A stretch of DNA of 64,000 nt from Nesterenkonia sp. E16_10 (GCF_017347085.1 NZ_JADPSA010000001.1:124001-188000), one strand, 5' to 3'; positions 43,151 to 51,544 are shown, counted from the first letter of the stretch. The notes: generated from the letters alone by a model not told the origin. Numbers and translations: made by a program.

Positions 43151-43809
43151 ATGCGACGCCTCTCCGCCCAGCGGGTGAGTTCGTGGCGCGAGGAGAGCTG
43201 CAGCTTGCGCAGCACCTTGGAGACATGGGTCTCCACGGTCTTGATCGAGATGAACAGCTCGCCGGCGATCTCCCGGTAGGTGTAGCCGCGTGCGATCAGC
43301 CGCATCACCTCCACCTCGCGGGCCGAGAGCCGGTCCAGCTCCTCGTCGCGCACGTCCTGGACTCCCCCGGTGCCGAAGGCGTCGAGCACGAATCCTGCCA
43401 GGCGTGGCGAGAAGACCGCGTCTCCGGTGGCCACGTCCAGGACGGCCTGGACCAGGTCGGCGGTGCTGATGGTCTTGGTGACGTAGCCGCGGGCCCCGGC
43501 GCGGATCACCGAGACCACATCCTCGGCCTGGTCAGACACGCTGATCGCGAGGAAGCGCACCTCGGGGAGGTCGCGGCAGGCCCGTACGACCTCGGCCCCT
43601 CCCCCGCCGGTCCCCCCGGGCAGGTGCACGTCGAGCAGCACCACCTCCGGGCGTCCGGCCCGGACCGCGGCGATCGCGGACTCGACGTCGTGGCCTTCGC
43701 CGATGACCTCGACCCGGCCCGAGAGCTCCGACTTCAGTCCGGCGCGGAAGATCCCATGGTCATCGACGATGACCACCCGGCGCAGATCGCCGGTCGACTG
43801 CTCATCCAT
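43144..43809 (-). CDS. NarL/LuxR-family response regulator
   Basis: A 221-residue regulator. The receiver domain (about 10-130) has the acidic pair VIVDDHGIF, the phospho-acceptor D60 in LLDVHLPGG and K in YVTKTIS. The C-terminal LuxR-type helix-turn-helix (about 157-215) reads LSAREVEVMRLIARGYTYRE, with SIKTVETHVSKVLRKL. It overlaps the kinase gene by 8 bases, so the two are coupled. With the kinase and the divergent PspC/toast-rack protein it resembles a LiaR-type cell-envelope stress system. Its targets probably include the divergent promoter at 45233-45360; that is inference. Role of a rifampicin or translation link to the flanking rpo/rpl genes is not implied. Confidence 0.88.
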   Translation of the reverse strand: MDEQSTGDLRRVVIVDDHGIFRAGLKSELSGRVEVIGEGHDVESAIAAVRAGRPEVVLLDVHLPGGTGGGGAEVVRACRDLPEVRFLAISVSDQAEDVVSVIRAGARGYVTKTISTADLVQAVLDVATGDAVFSPRLAGFVLDAFGTGGVQDVRDEELDRLSAREVEVMRLIARGYTYREIAGELFISIKTVETHVSKVLRKLQLSSRHELTRWAERRRIV

Positions 43810-45232
43810 AGGTCTCCTCGCGCTGAGGCATCGGCTCGGTGGCGGATTCCGGGGCGGTCGTGGCAGTGACGGGCATGCGGAGCTGGACCTCGGTGCCGGT
43901 CTCGCTCGAGCGGATCCTCGCCGACCCGCCGGCCCGGTTCATCCGTCCGATGATCGATTCGCGCACGCCCAGCCGGTCGGACTCGATGCCGCCGGGGTCG
44001 AAACCGGCCCCGCGGTCGCGGATGAACACCGCATCCTCGGCAGGAGTGGACTCCAGGTACACCGAGGCGGGACCGGCGTGCTTGAGCGCGTTGACGATGC
44101 CCTCTCGGGCCGCGGCCACCAGGACCCGATGATCGCTGCGCTGCGATTCTCCGACGGCGACGACCTCCACGGGCACGCTGTGCAGCTCCTCGAGCTCGGC
44201 GGCGACGCCGCTCAGCTGCTCCTTCAGGGTCCCGGTCTCGGCGCTGTCCCGGCTGTAGAGCCAGCCGCGCAGCTGCCGCTCCTGTCGCCGGGCGAGCCGT
44301 TCCACGGAGGCCGGGTCGTGGCGCTGCTTCTGGATCATGGCCAGGGTCTGGAGCACCGAGTCGTGCAGGTGGGCCGCGATGTCGGCGCGCTCGGCCTCGG
44401 CGGCGGCGCGGGCACGTTCGGTGTTGGAGGTCCGGTAGAGCCGGATCAGCCACGGCGCGGTGACCAGGGCGACGCCGGCCAGCAGCATCGCCGCCACCAT
44501 CAGTCCCAGCAGGAGGTCCGCCGCGGGCAGGAATCCACCGGCCAGGAGCAGCAGGGCCAGGATCACCAGCAGCGCCCCGATGGAGAACTGCCACAGGATG
44601 GCCTGCCGGGACCGAGCCCCGGGGGCGCGCTGGCCTGGCGCCTGGTCCGCGGTGCTGGGGCCGATGGCGTCCACCTGGGACCAGGCAAGCAGCACCCCGA
44701 CCCCGAGGATCAGTGGAGGTCCGATGAGCCACCAGTTGATCTGTGCGCCCAGCAGCTGAAGCCCGATCAGCCCGGCCCCGCCCAGCAGCGCTCCGCCCAG
44801 CAGCACCTGAGGGGAGCTGGTCAGGGAATGCAGCAGCTCGCGTGCTCGGGCGCTGAAGTACTGCGCCGGTTCTGCCTTGGGGTCGATGCCGCTGGCGGCA
44901 CGCCCCTGCGTCCCGGCGCTCTCCTGACCCTCGGCGTCCTCACCCTCGACGGCGGGGCCGCTGAGCCCCCGCGCCGCCGCATCGGGGCGCGGCTCGTCCT
45001 GAAGCGGGACGAAGATCCAGAGCCAGCAGTAGAGCAGCAGGCCGATGCCGCCGGCGATGCTGAGTCCGATCATGACGGTCCGCACCGAGGTCACCGAGAC
45101 CCCCAGGTGACGGGACAGGCCCAGGCAGACCCCTGCCAAGGGGGTCTGCGCGGCGCGCAGCAGCGGAGGCCGCTGCGGGCGCGCGCTGTTCTGCGCCGGT
45201 GGCGTCGGGCTGGCGCTGTCCATATTCTCCAT
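43802..45232 (-). CDS. Sensor histidine kinase with N-terminal PspC domain
   Basis: A 476-residue membrane kinase. Residues about 26-77 form a PspC domain (QTPLAGVCLGLSRHLGVS) with the first membrane segment. Further membrane segments lie at about 142-185 and 212-260. The HisKA_3 helix follows, with AAHLHDSVLQ carrying the phospho-accepting H290. The ATPase domain has REGIVNALKHAG (N box) and IRDRGAGFDP (G box). The start ATG at 45230-45232 or the one three codons later (45223) is likely; the open frame extends a further 80 codons without domain support. Neither start has a strong Shine-Dalgarno. It pairs with the overlapping LuxR-type regulator. PspC-containing kinases of this type are typical of actinobacteria. 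Confidence 0.87.
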   Translation of the reverse strand: MENMDSASPTPPAQNSARPQRPPLLRAAQTPLAGVCLGLSRHLGVSVTSVRTVMIGLSIAGGIGLLLYCWLWIFVPLQDEPRPDAAARGLSGPAVEGEDAEGQESAGTQGRAASGIDPKAEPAQYFSARARELLHSLTSSPQVLLGGALLGGAGLIGLQLLGAQINWWLIGPPLILGVGVLLAWSQVDAIGPSTADQAPGQRAPGARSRQAILWQFSIGALLVILALLLLAGGFLPAADLLLGLMVAAMLLAGVALVTAPWLIRLYRTSNTERARAAAEAERADIAAHLHDSVLQTLAMIQKQRHDPASVERLARRQERQLRGWLYSRDSAETGTLKEQLSGVAAELEELHSVPVEVVAVGESQRSDHRVLVAAAREGIVNALKHAGPASVYLESTPAEDAVFIRDRGAGFDPGGIESDRLGVRESIIGRMNRAGGSARIRSSETGTEVQLRMPVTATTAPESATEPMPQREETYG

Positions 45233-45360
45233 ACTGCCACGCACACCGGTGCACTTCGATGGTCTGAGTCCCGTATCGGGGGCCCAAGGGCCAGGATTCA
45301 GGGTTTGATCAGGGTGCCCCCCAATAGCGGAGAGAGGCGGGCGCGGCGGAGACTGGAGGC

Positions 45361-46734
45361 ATGGACAATCAGAAGCCTGAGACAGGCCGCCGCTTCTTCG
45401 ACTGGATGCGCACCACAGGACTCGTCCGCCCCGAAGAAGGCTGGCTCGGCGGAATCTTCGCCGGAATCTCACTGAAGGTGGGATGGGACGCCGCCCTGGT
45501 GCGTGGGCTCGGCGTCGTCGCCCTCATCATCTTCTTCTCCCCCGCGGCCCTGCTCTACGGGCTGGCGTGGATGTTCATCCCCGATCGCGAGGGAAGGATC
45601 CATGCGCAGCAGGCGGTGCGGGGCGACTACACCTCGGGGTTCATCGGCGGCGCCGTCCTCACGGTCATCGGCGCACTGAACATCTTCACCCCGGTCAGCA
45701 TCGCAGGACCGCTGGCGGTGCTGTTGAACCTGGTCATCCTGGCGGCCGTGGGCTGGGCCATCTACGTGATGGTCCGCAATCACCGGCGCCGCGCCGGCAC
45801 GACCGGCGGGCAGGCATCAGCCTCCGGCGCCGCAGGCCGGTCGACCCCGGGGCGCTTCGACGCCTCGGGTCAGGGCACCGCGGGAAAAGCTGAGGCCGGG
45901 GACTCGAAGCCGCCGCGTGCGGACGGGAAGCCGGCCTGGTACCCCAAGGAAGAGTCGACCACGCCGAGCCCCGCCGCTCACACCTCCTCCGCTGCTTCCG
46001 CCGCAGCCCCGGCAAGCTCCGTCTCCGCCAGGACCCGGGAACCCCGCCCGCAGCCCTCGCTCCGAGAACAGGCCGCCCGGCGTCGTCGCCGTCAGCTGAG
46101 CTGGGGTCTGGCGATGCTGGCGCTGCCGGTCATCGTGGGGCTCGCCTGGCTCGGCGGAGGACTCGGCCTCTCCAGCACCACCGTGGCCATCGCGGCCACC
46201 GCCGGTCTGGTGCTGATCCTCGGGCTGACCCACTTCACCGCGGCGCTGCGCGGTCGTCCCGGCACTCCAGGACTGCTCGCGCTGAGCACGGCGCTCATGC
46301 TGGTGCTCTTTGCCGGACAGAGCGCCTCCGGCTTCGGCGGCGGATCGAACCACGCCTTCGGCGAATACACCACCACGCAGACCCAGGTGCAGAGCGTCTT
46401 CGCCAACACCACGGTGGACCTGCGCGAGCTTGAGACGCTGGGCGGACCGGCTGATCCCGTCGTCTGGGACGCCCAGGTCAACCAGGCCTTCTCCAACACC
46501 ACGGTGATCATCCCGGATGAGACGCAGGTCCTGCTCAGCACCGGACAGGCGCTGAGCAACCTGGAGATCGCCACACAGGACCAGAGCCTGGAGCGTTCGG
46601 GCATCTCCGGCGACGACCTGGTCATAGGCCCGGAGGACTCCGAGGATCAGATCCATCTGGAGCTCAACTCCGCCTTCGGCAACACCACGATCTATGACTC
46701 CACCACCTACGAGCAGGAAGGTGAGCAGCGATGA
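45361..46734 (+). CDS. PspC-domain membrane protein with LiaF-like C-terminal domain
   Basis: A 457-residue membrane protein divergent from the kinase. Order: PspC domain (about 20-75, GWLGGIFAGISLKVGWD), two membrane helices (about 95-137), a Pro/Ala/Ser-rich spacer (about 145-240), and a second membrane block (about 247-322). The C-terminal beta-rich domain (about 330-450) contains three FxNTT motifs (VFANTTV, AFSNTTV, AFGNTTI). That domain looks like the LiaF/toast-rack type that senses or regulates envelope stress. By analogy with LiaFSR it may hold the neighbouring kinase inactive. The substrate or signal is unknown. GGAGG lies one base from the ATG, an unusually tight spacing. Confidence 0.8.
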   Translation: MDNQKPETGRRFFDWMRTTGLVRPEEGWLGGIFAGISLKVGWDAALVRGLGVVALIIFFSPAALLYGLAWMFIPDREGRIHAQQAVRGDYTSGFIGGAVLTVIGALNIFTPVSIAGPLAVLLNLVILAAVGWAIYVMVRNHRRRAGTTGGQASASGAAGRSTPGRFDASGQGTAGKAEAGDSKPPRADGKPAWYPKEESTTPSPAAHTSSAASAAAPASSVSARTREPRPQPSLREQAARRRRRQLSWGLAMLALPVIVGLAWLGGGLGLSSTTVAIAATAGLVLILGLTHFTAALRGRPGTPGLLALSTALMLVLFAGQSASGFGGGSNHAFGEYTTTQTQVQSVFANTTVDLRELETLGGPADPVVWDAQVNQAFSNTTVIIPDETQVLLSTGQALSNLEIATQDQSLERSGISGDDLVIGPEDSEDQIHLELNSAFGNTTIYDSTTYEQEGEQR

Positions 46735-47192
46735 CCGCAGAGCAGCCCGAGCAGGACCCGCGCACCCACCCCACCCGACCGCTTCCGCCGGAGCCGGCCG
46801 ACGTCGACGAGCTGCTGGCCGAGTCGCTGCGCGCGCAGAGCGAACGAGACTTCACCTGGAAGGAGCCCGAGCGCGGCCCCCGCTGGTTCGAGCGCGCCGA
46901 GCAGGAGGCCGCGCTCAGCGCCGGGACCGTTCCCCCGACCGGCACGGCGGCGGCCCCCGCCGCGAAGGGTCCGCTGGCGGCGACCTCCGGCGGCGCAGAC
47001 TCGGTCCGCGGACCCCGCATCTCAGGGGCCATCTATGCCGCCATCGCGGTGGCGCTGGCGCTGTGGGTCTTGGCGAGCATCGTGCTGGGGATCTACATCG
47101 ACTGGCTCATCGTGGCCCTCGGGGTCTTCGCCCTGGCCGGGCTCGCCCTGGTCGCGACGGGGCTGATGCCCAAACCTGGCAGCCGACTCTGA
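46731..47192 (+). CDS. Small membrane protein of unknown function
   Basis: A 153-residue protein. The first 95 residues are polar, rich in Pro, Glu and Ala (DVDELLAESLRAQSERDFTW is the most ordered part). Two hydrophobic helices follow at about 99-118 and 122-143, with the short tail MPKPGSRL. The ATG overlaps the stop of the PspC gene by 4 bases, so it is co-translated with it and is likely an accessory part of the same envelope system. I do not recognise a named family. A hairpin 42 bases after its stop ends the transcript. Confidence 0.7.
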   Translation: MTAEQPEQDPRTHPTRPLPPEPADVDELLAESLRAQSERDFTWKEPERGPRWFERAEQEAALSAGTVPPTGTAAAPAAKGPLAATSGGADSVRGPRISGAIYAAIAVALALWVLASIVLGIYIDWLIVALGVFALAGLALVATGLMPKPGSRL

Positions 47193-47197
47193 TCGGG

Positions 47198-47251
47198 CAT
47201 ACGGAGTTTCTGGAGCATACAGAGTTTCAGGGACATACAGAGATCCCCCGG
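47198..47251 (+). repeat. Three 18-base direct repeats leading into a terminator
   Basis: Units start at 47198, 47216 and 47234: CATACGGAGTTTCTGGAG, CATACAGAGTTTCAGGGA and CATACAGAGATCCCCCGG. The third is the left arm of the terminator stem that follows. The repeats begin 5 bases after the stop codon of the small membrane protein. Confidence 0.85.
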
Positions 47252-47280
47252 AAGGAAGCCTTCCGGGGGATCTCTGTATG
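47234..47280. terminator. Perfect 22-base-pair bidirectional terminator
   Basis: Arms 47234-47255 and 47259-47280 are exactly complementary over 22 bases with an AAG loop. It lies between the convergent PspC operon (plus) and rplL (minus, ending at 47319). Flanks are only weakly T-rich. It would stop transcription from both sides. Confidence 0.9.
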
Positions 47281-47318
47281 CAGTCAAGACTGCCTGGATG
47301 CGGCTCTCGCCGCCCCGA

Positions 47319-47696
47319 TCACTTGAGGGTGACGGTGGCGCCTGCGGCCTCCAGGGTCTCCTTCGCCTTCTCGGCGGTTGCCTTGTCGACACCTTCGAGA
47401 ACTGCCTTGGGAGCGCTGTCGACGACGTCCTTCGCCTCCTTGAGACCGAGGGAAGTCAGACCGCGCACCTCCTTGATGACGCCGATCTTCTTGTCGCCGG
47501 CGGCCTCGAGGACCACGTCGAACTCGGTCTGCTCTTCTTCTTCCTCAGCTGCTGCTGCGGGAGCCGCTGCGGCTGCTGCGGGAGCAGCTGCAGTGACGTC
47601 GAAAGTCTCCTCGAAGACCTTGACGAACTCGGAGAGCTCGATCAGGGACATGTCCTTGAACTGTTCGATCAGTTCGTCGTTGCTCATCTTCGCCAT
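47319..47696 (-). CDS. rplL: 50S ribosomal protein L7/L12 (bL12)
   Basis: A 125-residue L7/L12 stalk protein that recruits translational GTPases. The N-terminal dimerisation part ([18 protein letters not shown]) is followed by an Ala/Pro hinge with a Glu run. The C-terminal domain contains [20 protein letters not shown] and ends [10 protein letters not shown]. It is 60 bases after rplJ. The end of its transcript is the 22-pair hairpin at 47234-47280. Confidence 0.98.
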   Translation of the reverse strand: MAKMSNDELIEQFKDMSLIELSEFVKVFEETFDVTAAAPAAAAAAPAAAAEEEEEQTEFDVVLEAAGDKKIGVIKEVRGLTSLGLKEAKDVVDSAPKAVLEGVDKATAEKAKETLEAAGATVTLK

Positions 47697-47756
47697 GGGG
47701 GCGCTCCTTCTAAATGTTTAGGGGGTGTTGCTTGCGGATCAATGCTGAGCTCGAGC

Positions 47757-48275
47757 TCAGGCAGCTTCCTGCTTCTCGCGCAGCGCCTCGACCGTGCGAA
47801 CGGTCTTGGACAGCGGCGCCTGGAAGACGGCAGCGGCCTTGGACTGGACGCCGATGAAGGCACCAGCCATCTTGCTGAGCAGAACTTCACGGGATTCAAG
47901 ATCCGCGAGCTGCTTCATTCCTGCCTCGTCGAGGGCGGCGCCATCCATATAGCCGCCCTTGACGATCAGTGCAGGATTGCTCTTGGCGAAGTCACGCAGC
48001 GCCTTGGCCACGTCCACGGCGTCGCCGTGGACGAAGGCGATCGCGGAGGGTCCGGACATCTTGCCTTCGAAGGCGTCGATGCCGAGTTCCCGTGCCGCGA
48101 TCTCTGTGAGCGTGTTCTTCACCACAGCGTAGTGTGCGTTCTCTCGCACGGACCGGCGCAGTGTCTGCAGCTGGCCCACGGAGAGGCCGCGGTACTCCGT
48201 GAGCACTGCGGCTGTCGAGTTGTTGAAGAGTTCCTTCAACTCGTCGACGGCGGCAGCCTTCTCAGGATTCGCCAT
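47757..48275 (-). CDS. rplJ: 50S ribosomal protein L10 (uL10)
   Basis: A 172-residue L10, the stalk base that binds L12 dimers and 23S rRNA. It begins MANPEKAAAVDELKELFNNS, contains VLTEYRGLSVGQLQTLRRS and ends in a helical L12-binding segment. The ATG at 48273-48275 has AAGGAG 6 bases upstream; the six-codon longer frame is not conserved. A leader of about 265 bases with an internal terminator-type hairpin precedes it, as expected for L10 autoregulation. Confidence 0.97.
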   Translation of the reverse strand: MANPEKAAAVDELKELFNNSTAAVLTEYRGLSVGQLQTLRRSVRENAHYAVVKNTLTEIAARELGIDAFEGKMSGPSAIAFVHGDAVDVAKALRDFAKSNPALIVKGGYMDGAALDEAGMKQLADLESREVLLSKMAGAFIGVQSKAAAVFQAPLSKTVRTVEALREKQEAA

Positions 48276-48575
48276 GGCACTCCTTCCGATCATGTAAGCC
48301 GGTCACCACCCTCGGGCGGGCATAAAAAATGCCCCGCTGCGCAAGGCACGGGGCATGACTCCTAAAATTCGCCGCTCACGTCTCACCGCGGGCAGCATCT
48401 CCAGAAGAGCTGATCGTGTCCTGCGCAGGTCGCCCGATTCGGGTCTTTACGTTGCATCGCCTCACAGACATGATGTCTGCTGACCACGCAGATCAGCCAA
48501 TGATCTGCGCACGAGAACAACGACCGGCGGTCTTTGGTCAAGACTCAGCCTACACGCGGATCCGCGGCTTCGCAA
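48276..48575 (-). promoter_or_regulatory. rplJ promoter and L10-type leader with attenuator
   Basis: On the minus strand TTGCGA (48570-48575), 17 bases and TAGGCT (48547-48552) form a promoter with start near 48540. The leader holds perfect stems CGCAGATCA/TGATCTGCG (48487-48509) and CAGACAT/ATGTCTG (48465-48479). Near its end, ATGCCCCG/CGGGGCAT (48329-48336, 48349-48356) is followed by six T residues (48324-48329 on the plus strand as A). That is a canonical intrinsic terminator placed before the coding region, which implies attenuation. L10(L12)4 binding to its own leader is known in other bacteria; that it acts here is inference. Confidence 0.7.
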
Positions 48576-48588
48576 AGCCGCCGGGGAA

Positions 48589-48628
48589 CAGGCAGGGCCC
48601 CCGTCCCATGGGACGAGGGCCCTGCCTG
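48589..48628 (-). terminator. rplA terminator
   Basis: Outer stem of 12 pairs (48589-48600 with 48617-48628; AGGCAGGGCCC arm), one mismatch, then an inner palindrome CGTCCCATGGGACG (48602-48615). It starts about 20 bases after the rplA stop. No T-run. The outer arm repeats that of the rpoC terminator. Confidence 0.85.
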
Positions 48629-48648
48629 ATGCCGCGGGAGCTGAGAGA

Positions 48649-49353
48649 TCAGTCCGTGAGCACCTTGGTCACGTTCGGGTCCACCGGGATGCCGGGGCCG
48701 AAGGTGGTGGTCACCGTGGCCTTGGCGATGTAGCGACCCTTCGAGGCCGAGGGCTTCAGCCGCAGGATCTCTTCCAGGGCTGCGGCGTAGTTCTCCGCCA
48801 GCGCCTTCGCGTCGAAGCTGGTCTTGCCCACGATGAAGTGCAGGTTCGAGTGCTTGTCCACGCGGAAGGTGATCTTGCCGCCCTTGAGCTCGTTGACGGC
48901 CTTGGCGACGTCCGGGGTCACCGTGCCGGTCTTCGGGTTCGGCATCAGGTTACGCGGACCCAGGACCTTGCCCAGGCGACCGACCTTGCCCATCATGTCG
49001 GGCGAGGCGACGGCGGCGTCGAAGTCGGTCCAACCATCGGCGACCTTGGCGATGAGCTCATCGCCGCCGACGTAGTCCGCCCCGGCCTCTTCGGCCTTGG
49101 CGATGTTGTCGCCCTGGGTGAAGACCACGACGCGCGAGGTCTTGCCGGTGCCGTTGGGCAGGATGACCGTGCCGCGGACCATCTGGTCGGCCTTGCGCGG
49201 ATCCACCGAGAGCCGCATGGCGACCTCGACGGTCGCGTCAGTCTTCGACGGGTTGATCTCCTTGGCCAGGGCTAGCGCCTCGGCCGGGGAGTACAGGTCA
49301 TCTTCGTTGACCTTTTTTGCCGCTGCTTCATAAGCTTTGCTGCGCTTTGCCAT
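48649..49353 (-). CDS. rplA: 50S ribosomal protein L1 (uL1)
   Basis: A 234-residue L1 of the E-site stalk; in many bacteria it also represses the rplKA mRNA. It starts [15 protein letters not shown] and has [38 protein letters not shown] and [15 protein letters not shown]. The ATG at 49351-49353 has AAGGAG about 9 bases upstream; a 22-codon longer frame is unconserved. It lies 108 bases after rplK and ends at a strong hairpin. Confidence 0.97.
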   Translation of the reverse strand: MAKRSKAYEAAAKKVNEDDLYSPAEALALAKEINPSKTDATVEVAMRLSVDPRKADQMVRGTVILPNGTGKTSRVVVFTQGDNIAKAEEAGADYVGGDELIAKVADGWTDFDAAVASPDMMGKVGRLGKVLGPRNLMPNPKTGTVTPDVAKAVNELKGGKITFRVDKHSNLHFIVGKTSFDAKALAENYAAALEEILRLKPSASKGRYIAKATVTTTFGPGIPVDPNVTKVLTD

Positions 49354-49461
49354 CTGCGTGTTCTCCTTAGCAGTCGTGGTACGCGGGTCGCGCTCGACCC
49401 TTCCCACCGTCCGACTCATAGGCCGGACTGTTTGTCAGTTGATGGTGGGCGTGAGCCCGGT

Positions 49462-49893
49462 TCAGCCTTCGACCGTGATGCCCATGGAGCGGGCAGTTCC
49501 GGCGACGATCTTGGAGGCCGAGGCGAGGTCGTTCGCGTTGAGGTCCTCCATCTTGGTCTGAGCGATCTCTTCGACCTGTGACTGGCTGAGCTTGCCGACC
49601 TTCTCGGTGTGCGGCACGCCCGAGCCCTTGGCCACGCCTGCTGCCTTCTTGATCAGCTCGGCGGCCGGCGGGGTCTTGGTGACGAAGGTGAAGGAGCGGT
49701 CCTCGTAGACCGTGATCTCCACAGGGATCACATTCCCGCGCTGAGCCTCAGTCGCGGCGTTGTAAGCCTTGCAGAACTCCATGATGTTGACACCGTGCTG
49801 ACCGAGTGCGGGACCGATCGGCGGGGCCGGGTTAGCGGCACCTGCCTTGATCTGCAGCTTGATCAGGCCGGAGACTCTCTTCTTCGGGGCCAT
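49462..49893 (-). CDS. rplK: 50S ribosomal protein L11 (uL11)
   Basis: A 143-residue L11, base of the stalk and required for stringent-factor activation. The N-terminal proline-rich thiostrepton-site region reads [20 protein letters not shown], and the C-terminal domain ends [16 protein letters not shown]. Length is standard. A 239-base gap separates it from nusG and contains a terminator-like palindrome and a GGTCATCA/TGATGACC hairpin (50010-50030). Confidence 0.98.
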   Translation of the reverse strand: MAPKKRVSGLIKLQIKAGAANPAPPIGPALGQHGVNIMEFCKAYNAATEAQRGNVIPVEITVYEDRSFTFVTKTPPAAELIKKAAGVAKGSGVPHTEKVGKLSQSQVEEIAQTKMEDLNANDLASASKIVAGTARSMGITVEG

Positions 49894-50009
49894 GTTTAAG
49901 CGTCCTTTGCTTGCGTGGTGGCCTCAAGCCCTCGCGCCGCTGGAAGCCGCGCGTGAGCTTGAACCCTCACCTGGTGTCCCTGTGCCACAGGAGCGTGACG
50001 CAGGGGGGT

Positions 50010-50030
50010 GGTCATCATGGCGTGATGACC
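50010..50030 (-). promoter_or_regulatory. Hairpin in the rplK leader region
   Basis: GGTCATCA and TGATGACC form an 8-pair stem with a 5-base loop about 120 bases upstream of rplK. It may be part of a structured leader. No L1-site was identified and no promoter pair for rplK was found with confidence. Confidence 0.3.
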
Positions 50031-50083
50031 GGTTCGACGCCGCCGGCCAAAGCCACCTGCGGCATCGAAAGTCTTGAGTTTTC

Positions 50084-50123
50084 GCATGGACCGGACCGAC
50101 GACGTCGTCGGTTCGGTCCATGC
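50084..50123 (-). terminator. nusG terminator palindrome
   Basis: A 40-base near-perfect palindrome: 50084-50103 is complementary to 50104-50123 at 19 of 20 positions, with a G-T pair at the twentieth. It begins 10 bases after the nusG stop. No T-run follows. Confidence 0.8.
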
Positions 50124-50132
50124 TGGTGAACC

Positions 50133-51017
50133 TCAGTAGATCTTTTCGACCTGGTTGAAGTTCAGCGTCACCGGGGTCTCGCGCTCGAAGATCGAGACCA
50201 GGACCACGAGCTGGCGCGAGTCTGCGTGGATCTCCGAGATCGAGGCCGGCAGCGTGGCGAAGGGGCCATCGGTGACGGTGACCGATTCACCGATCTCGAA
50301 GTCCACCTTGACGTCGGAGGCGGCCGGAGCCGCGGAGCCGTCTTCGCCGTGCTTGGGTGCATCGGGCTTGCCCAGGAGGTGGTCCGAGAGCATGTCGAAG
50401 ACCTCTTCGGAGCTCAGCGGGTGCGGATCGTGGGCGTTGCCGACGAACCCGGTGACCCCCGGGGTGTGGCGCACGACGCCCCAGGAGGCGTCGGTGAGCT
50501 CCATGCGCACGATCACGTAGCCCGGGATGCGGACCCGGCTCACGACCTTGCGCTGAGTGCCCTTGATCTCCACGACCTCTTCCATGGGGACCTCGATCTC
50601 GAAGATGTGGTCCTCCATGTCCTGGGTCTGGATCCGGGTCTCCAGGTTGGACTTCACACGCTTCTCGTAGCCCGCGTAGGTGTGCACCACGTACCAGTCA
50701 CCGAGCTGGCGGCGCAGCGTGGATTTCAGTGCGGCGGCGCGCTCCTCGTAGGACTTCTCCTCCTCGGGAACCTCGGCCTCGGCGGGAGCCTCGGAGTCGG
50801 CGGGGGCCTCGGGGCCGGCTTCGTCCTGCGCCTCGGTCTCCTCGGCGGCCACATCGGCGTCGGCGGAATCCTCGTCGGTCCCGGCTTCGGTCTGCTCAGC
50901 CGTCTCGACAGCGGCTGAGGTCTCCTCGGCCGCATCGGTGCCCGCTGCTGAATCGGCAGCGGCGTCCTGGGCGGCGTCGACCTCTTCGGTCTGCTGCGAA
51001 AGATCCTGTTCAGACAC
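50133..51017 (-). CDS. nusG: Transcription termination/antitermination factor NusG
   Basis: A 294-residue NusG. The NGN domain starts at about residue 105 ([19 protein letters not shown]) and carries [17 protein letters not shown] and [11 protein letters not shown]. The KOW domain near the end has [15 protein letters not shown] and [10 protein letters not shown]. The first 95 or so residues are an Ala/Glu/Asp-rich acidic extension, longer than in most bacteria and similar in kind to other actinobacterial NusG. The GTG at 51015-51017 is chosen because CAGGAG lies 5 bases upstream; another GTG nine codons earlier lacks a site. It follows secE in the usual order. Confidence 0.96.
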   Translation of the reverse strand: MSEQDLSQQTEEVDAAQDAAADSAAGTDAAEETSAAVETAEQTEAGTDEDSADADVAAEETEAQDEAGPEAPADSEAPAEAEVPEEEKSYEERAAALKSTLRRQLGDWYVVHTYAGYEKRVKSNLETRIQTQDMEDHIFEIEVPMEEVVEIKGTQRKVVSRVRIPGYVIVRMELTDASWGVVRHTPGVTGFVGNAHDPHPLSSEEVFDMLSDHLLGKPDAPKHGEDGSAAPAASDVKVDFEIGESVTVTDGPFATLPASISEIHADSRQLVVLVSIFERETPVTLNFNQVEKIY

Positions 51018-51121
51018 TGTTCTCCTGCTTTCCGTGGTGCTCACCGACGCACGGCGAGCTCTCGTTCACGTGGTGGATGCCTGGCTGCGGCATCTCGTCA
51101 TGGTCATCTGGGCGGCCCGGC

Positions 51122-51433
51122 TCAGTCCTCGGCGCCGCCGCCGACTCCGGCGGGCGGCTCCACCGGCTGCTCGACGCCTCCGGTGGACCCGAAGAGCGCC
51201 TCGGCGCCCCGGCTGAAGACCGCGTCGAAACCGGTGACGATTCCGATCACGATGACCACGAAGACCAGCACCACCAGGGTGTAGTTGGTCAGCTCCCGGC
51301 GGGTCGGTACGACCACCTTGCGGAGCTCGTCGATGACCTGGCGAAGGAACAGCCACAGCTTCCCGAACGGGCCCTTCGGATCGCCGCCGGCAGGCGTGGA
51401 GCCCTGATCATGCGTCGAAGGCGACTGGGACAC
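51122..51433 (-). CDS. secE: Preprotein translocase subunit SecE
   Basis: A 103-residue SecE. A polar N-terminus leads into the conserved amphipathic block LWLFLRQVIDELRKVVVPTR and then one membrane helix (about 52-72, LVVLVFVVIVIGIVTG). The C-terminal 25 residues are Gly/Pro-rich and outside the conserved region. It starts at a GTG (51431-51433) with TGGAG about 6 bases upstream. It pairs with SecY (18593-19900). Order tRNA-Trp, secE, nusG is typical. Confidence 0.95.
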   Translation of the reverse strand: MSQSPSTHDQGSTPAGGDPKGPFGKLWLFLRQVIDELRKVVVPTRRELTNYTLVVLVFVVIVIGIVTGFDAVFSRGAEALFGSTGGVEQPVEPPAGVGGGAED

Positions 51434-51471
51434 GAAGACTCCATCTGTTCACGGTTAAGGCGGGTGCCTAG

Positions 51472-51544
51472 CAGGGCAGACAGGACTCGAACCTGCAACC
51501 TACGGTTTTGGAGACCGTTGCGCTACCAATTGCGCCACTGCCCT
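51472..51544 (-). tRNA. tRNA-Trp (anticodon CCA)
   Basis: A 73-base cloverleaf on the minus strand. The acceptor stem is AGGGCAG/CTGCCCT with discriminator G, and the D-loop contains AATTGGTA. The anticodon stem ACGGT/ACCGT encloses loop CTCCAAA, giving anticodon CCA for UGG. The T-arm is GCAGG TTCGAGT CCTGT. The terminal CCA is not encoded. A TAATGT minus-10-like element (51566-51571) lies 22 bases upstream. The tRNA ends 38 bases before secE, as commonly seen in actinobacteria. Confidence 0.96.
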
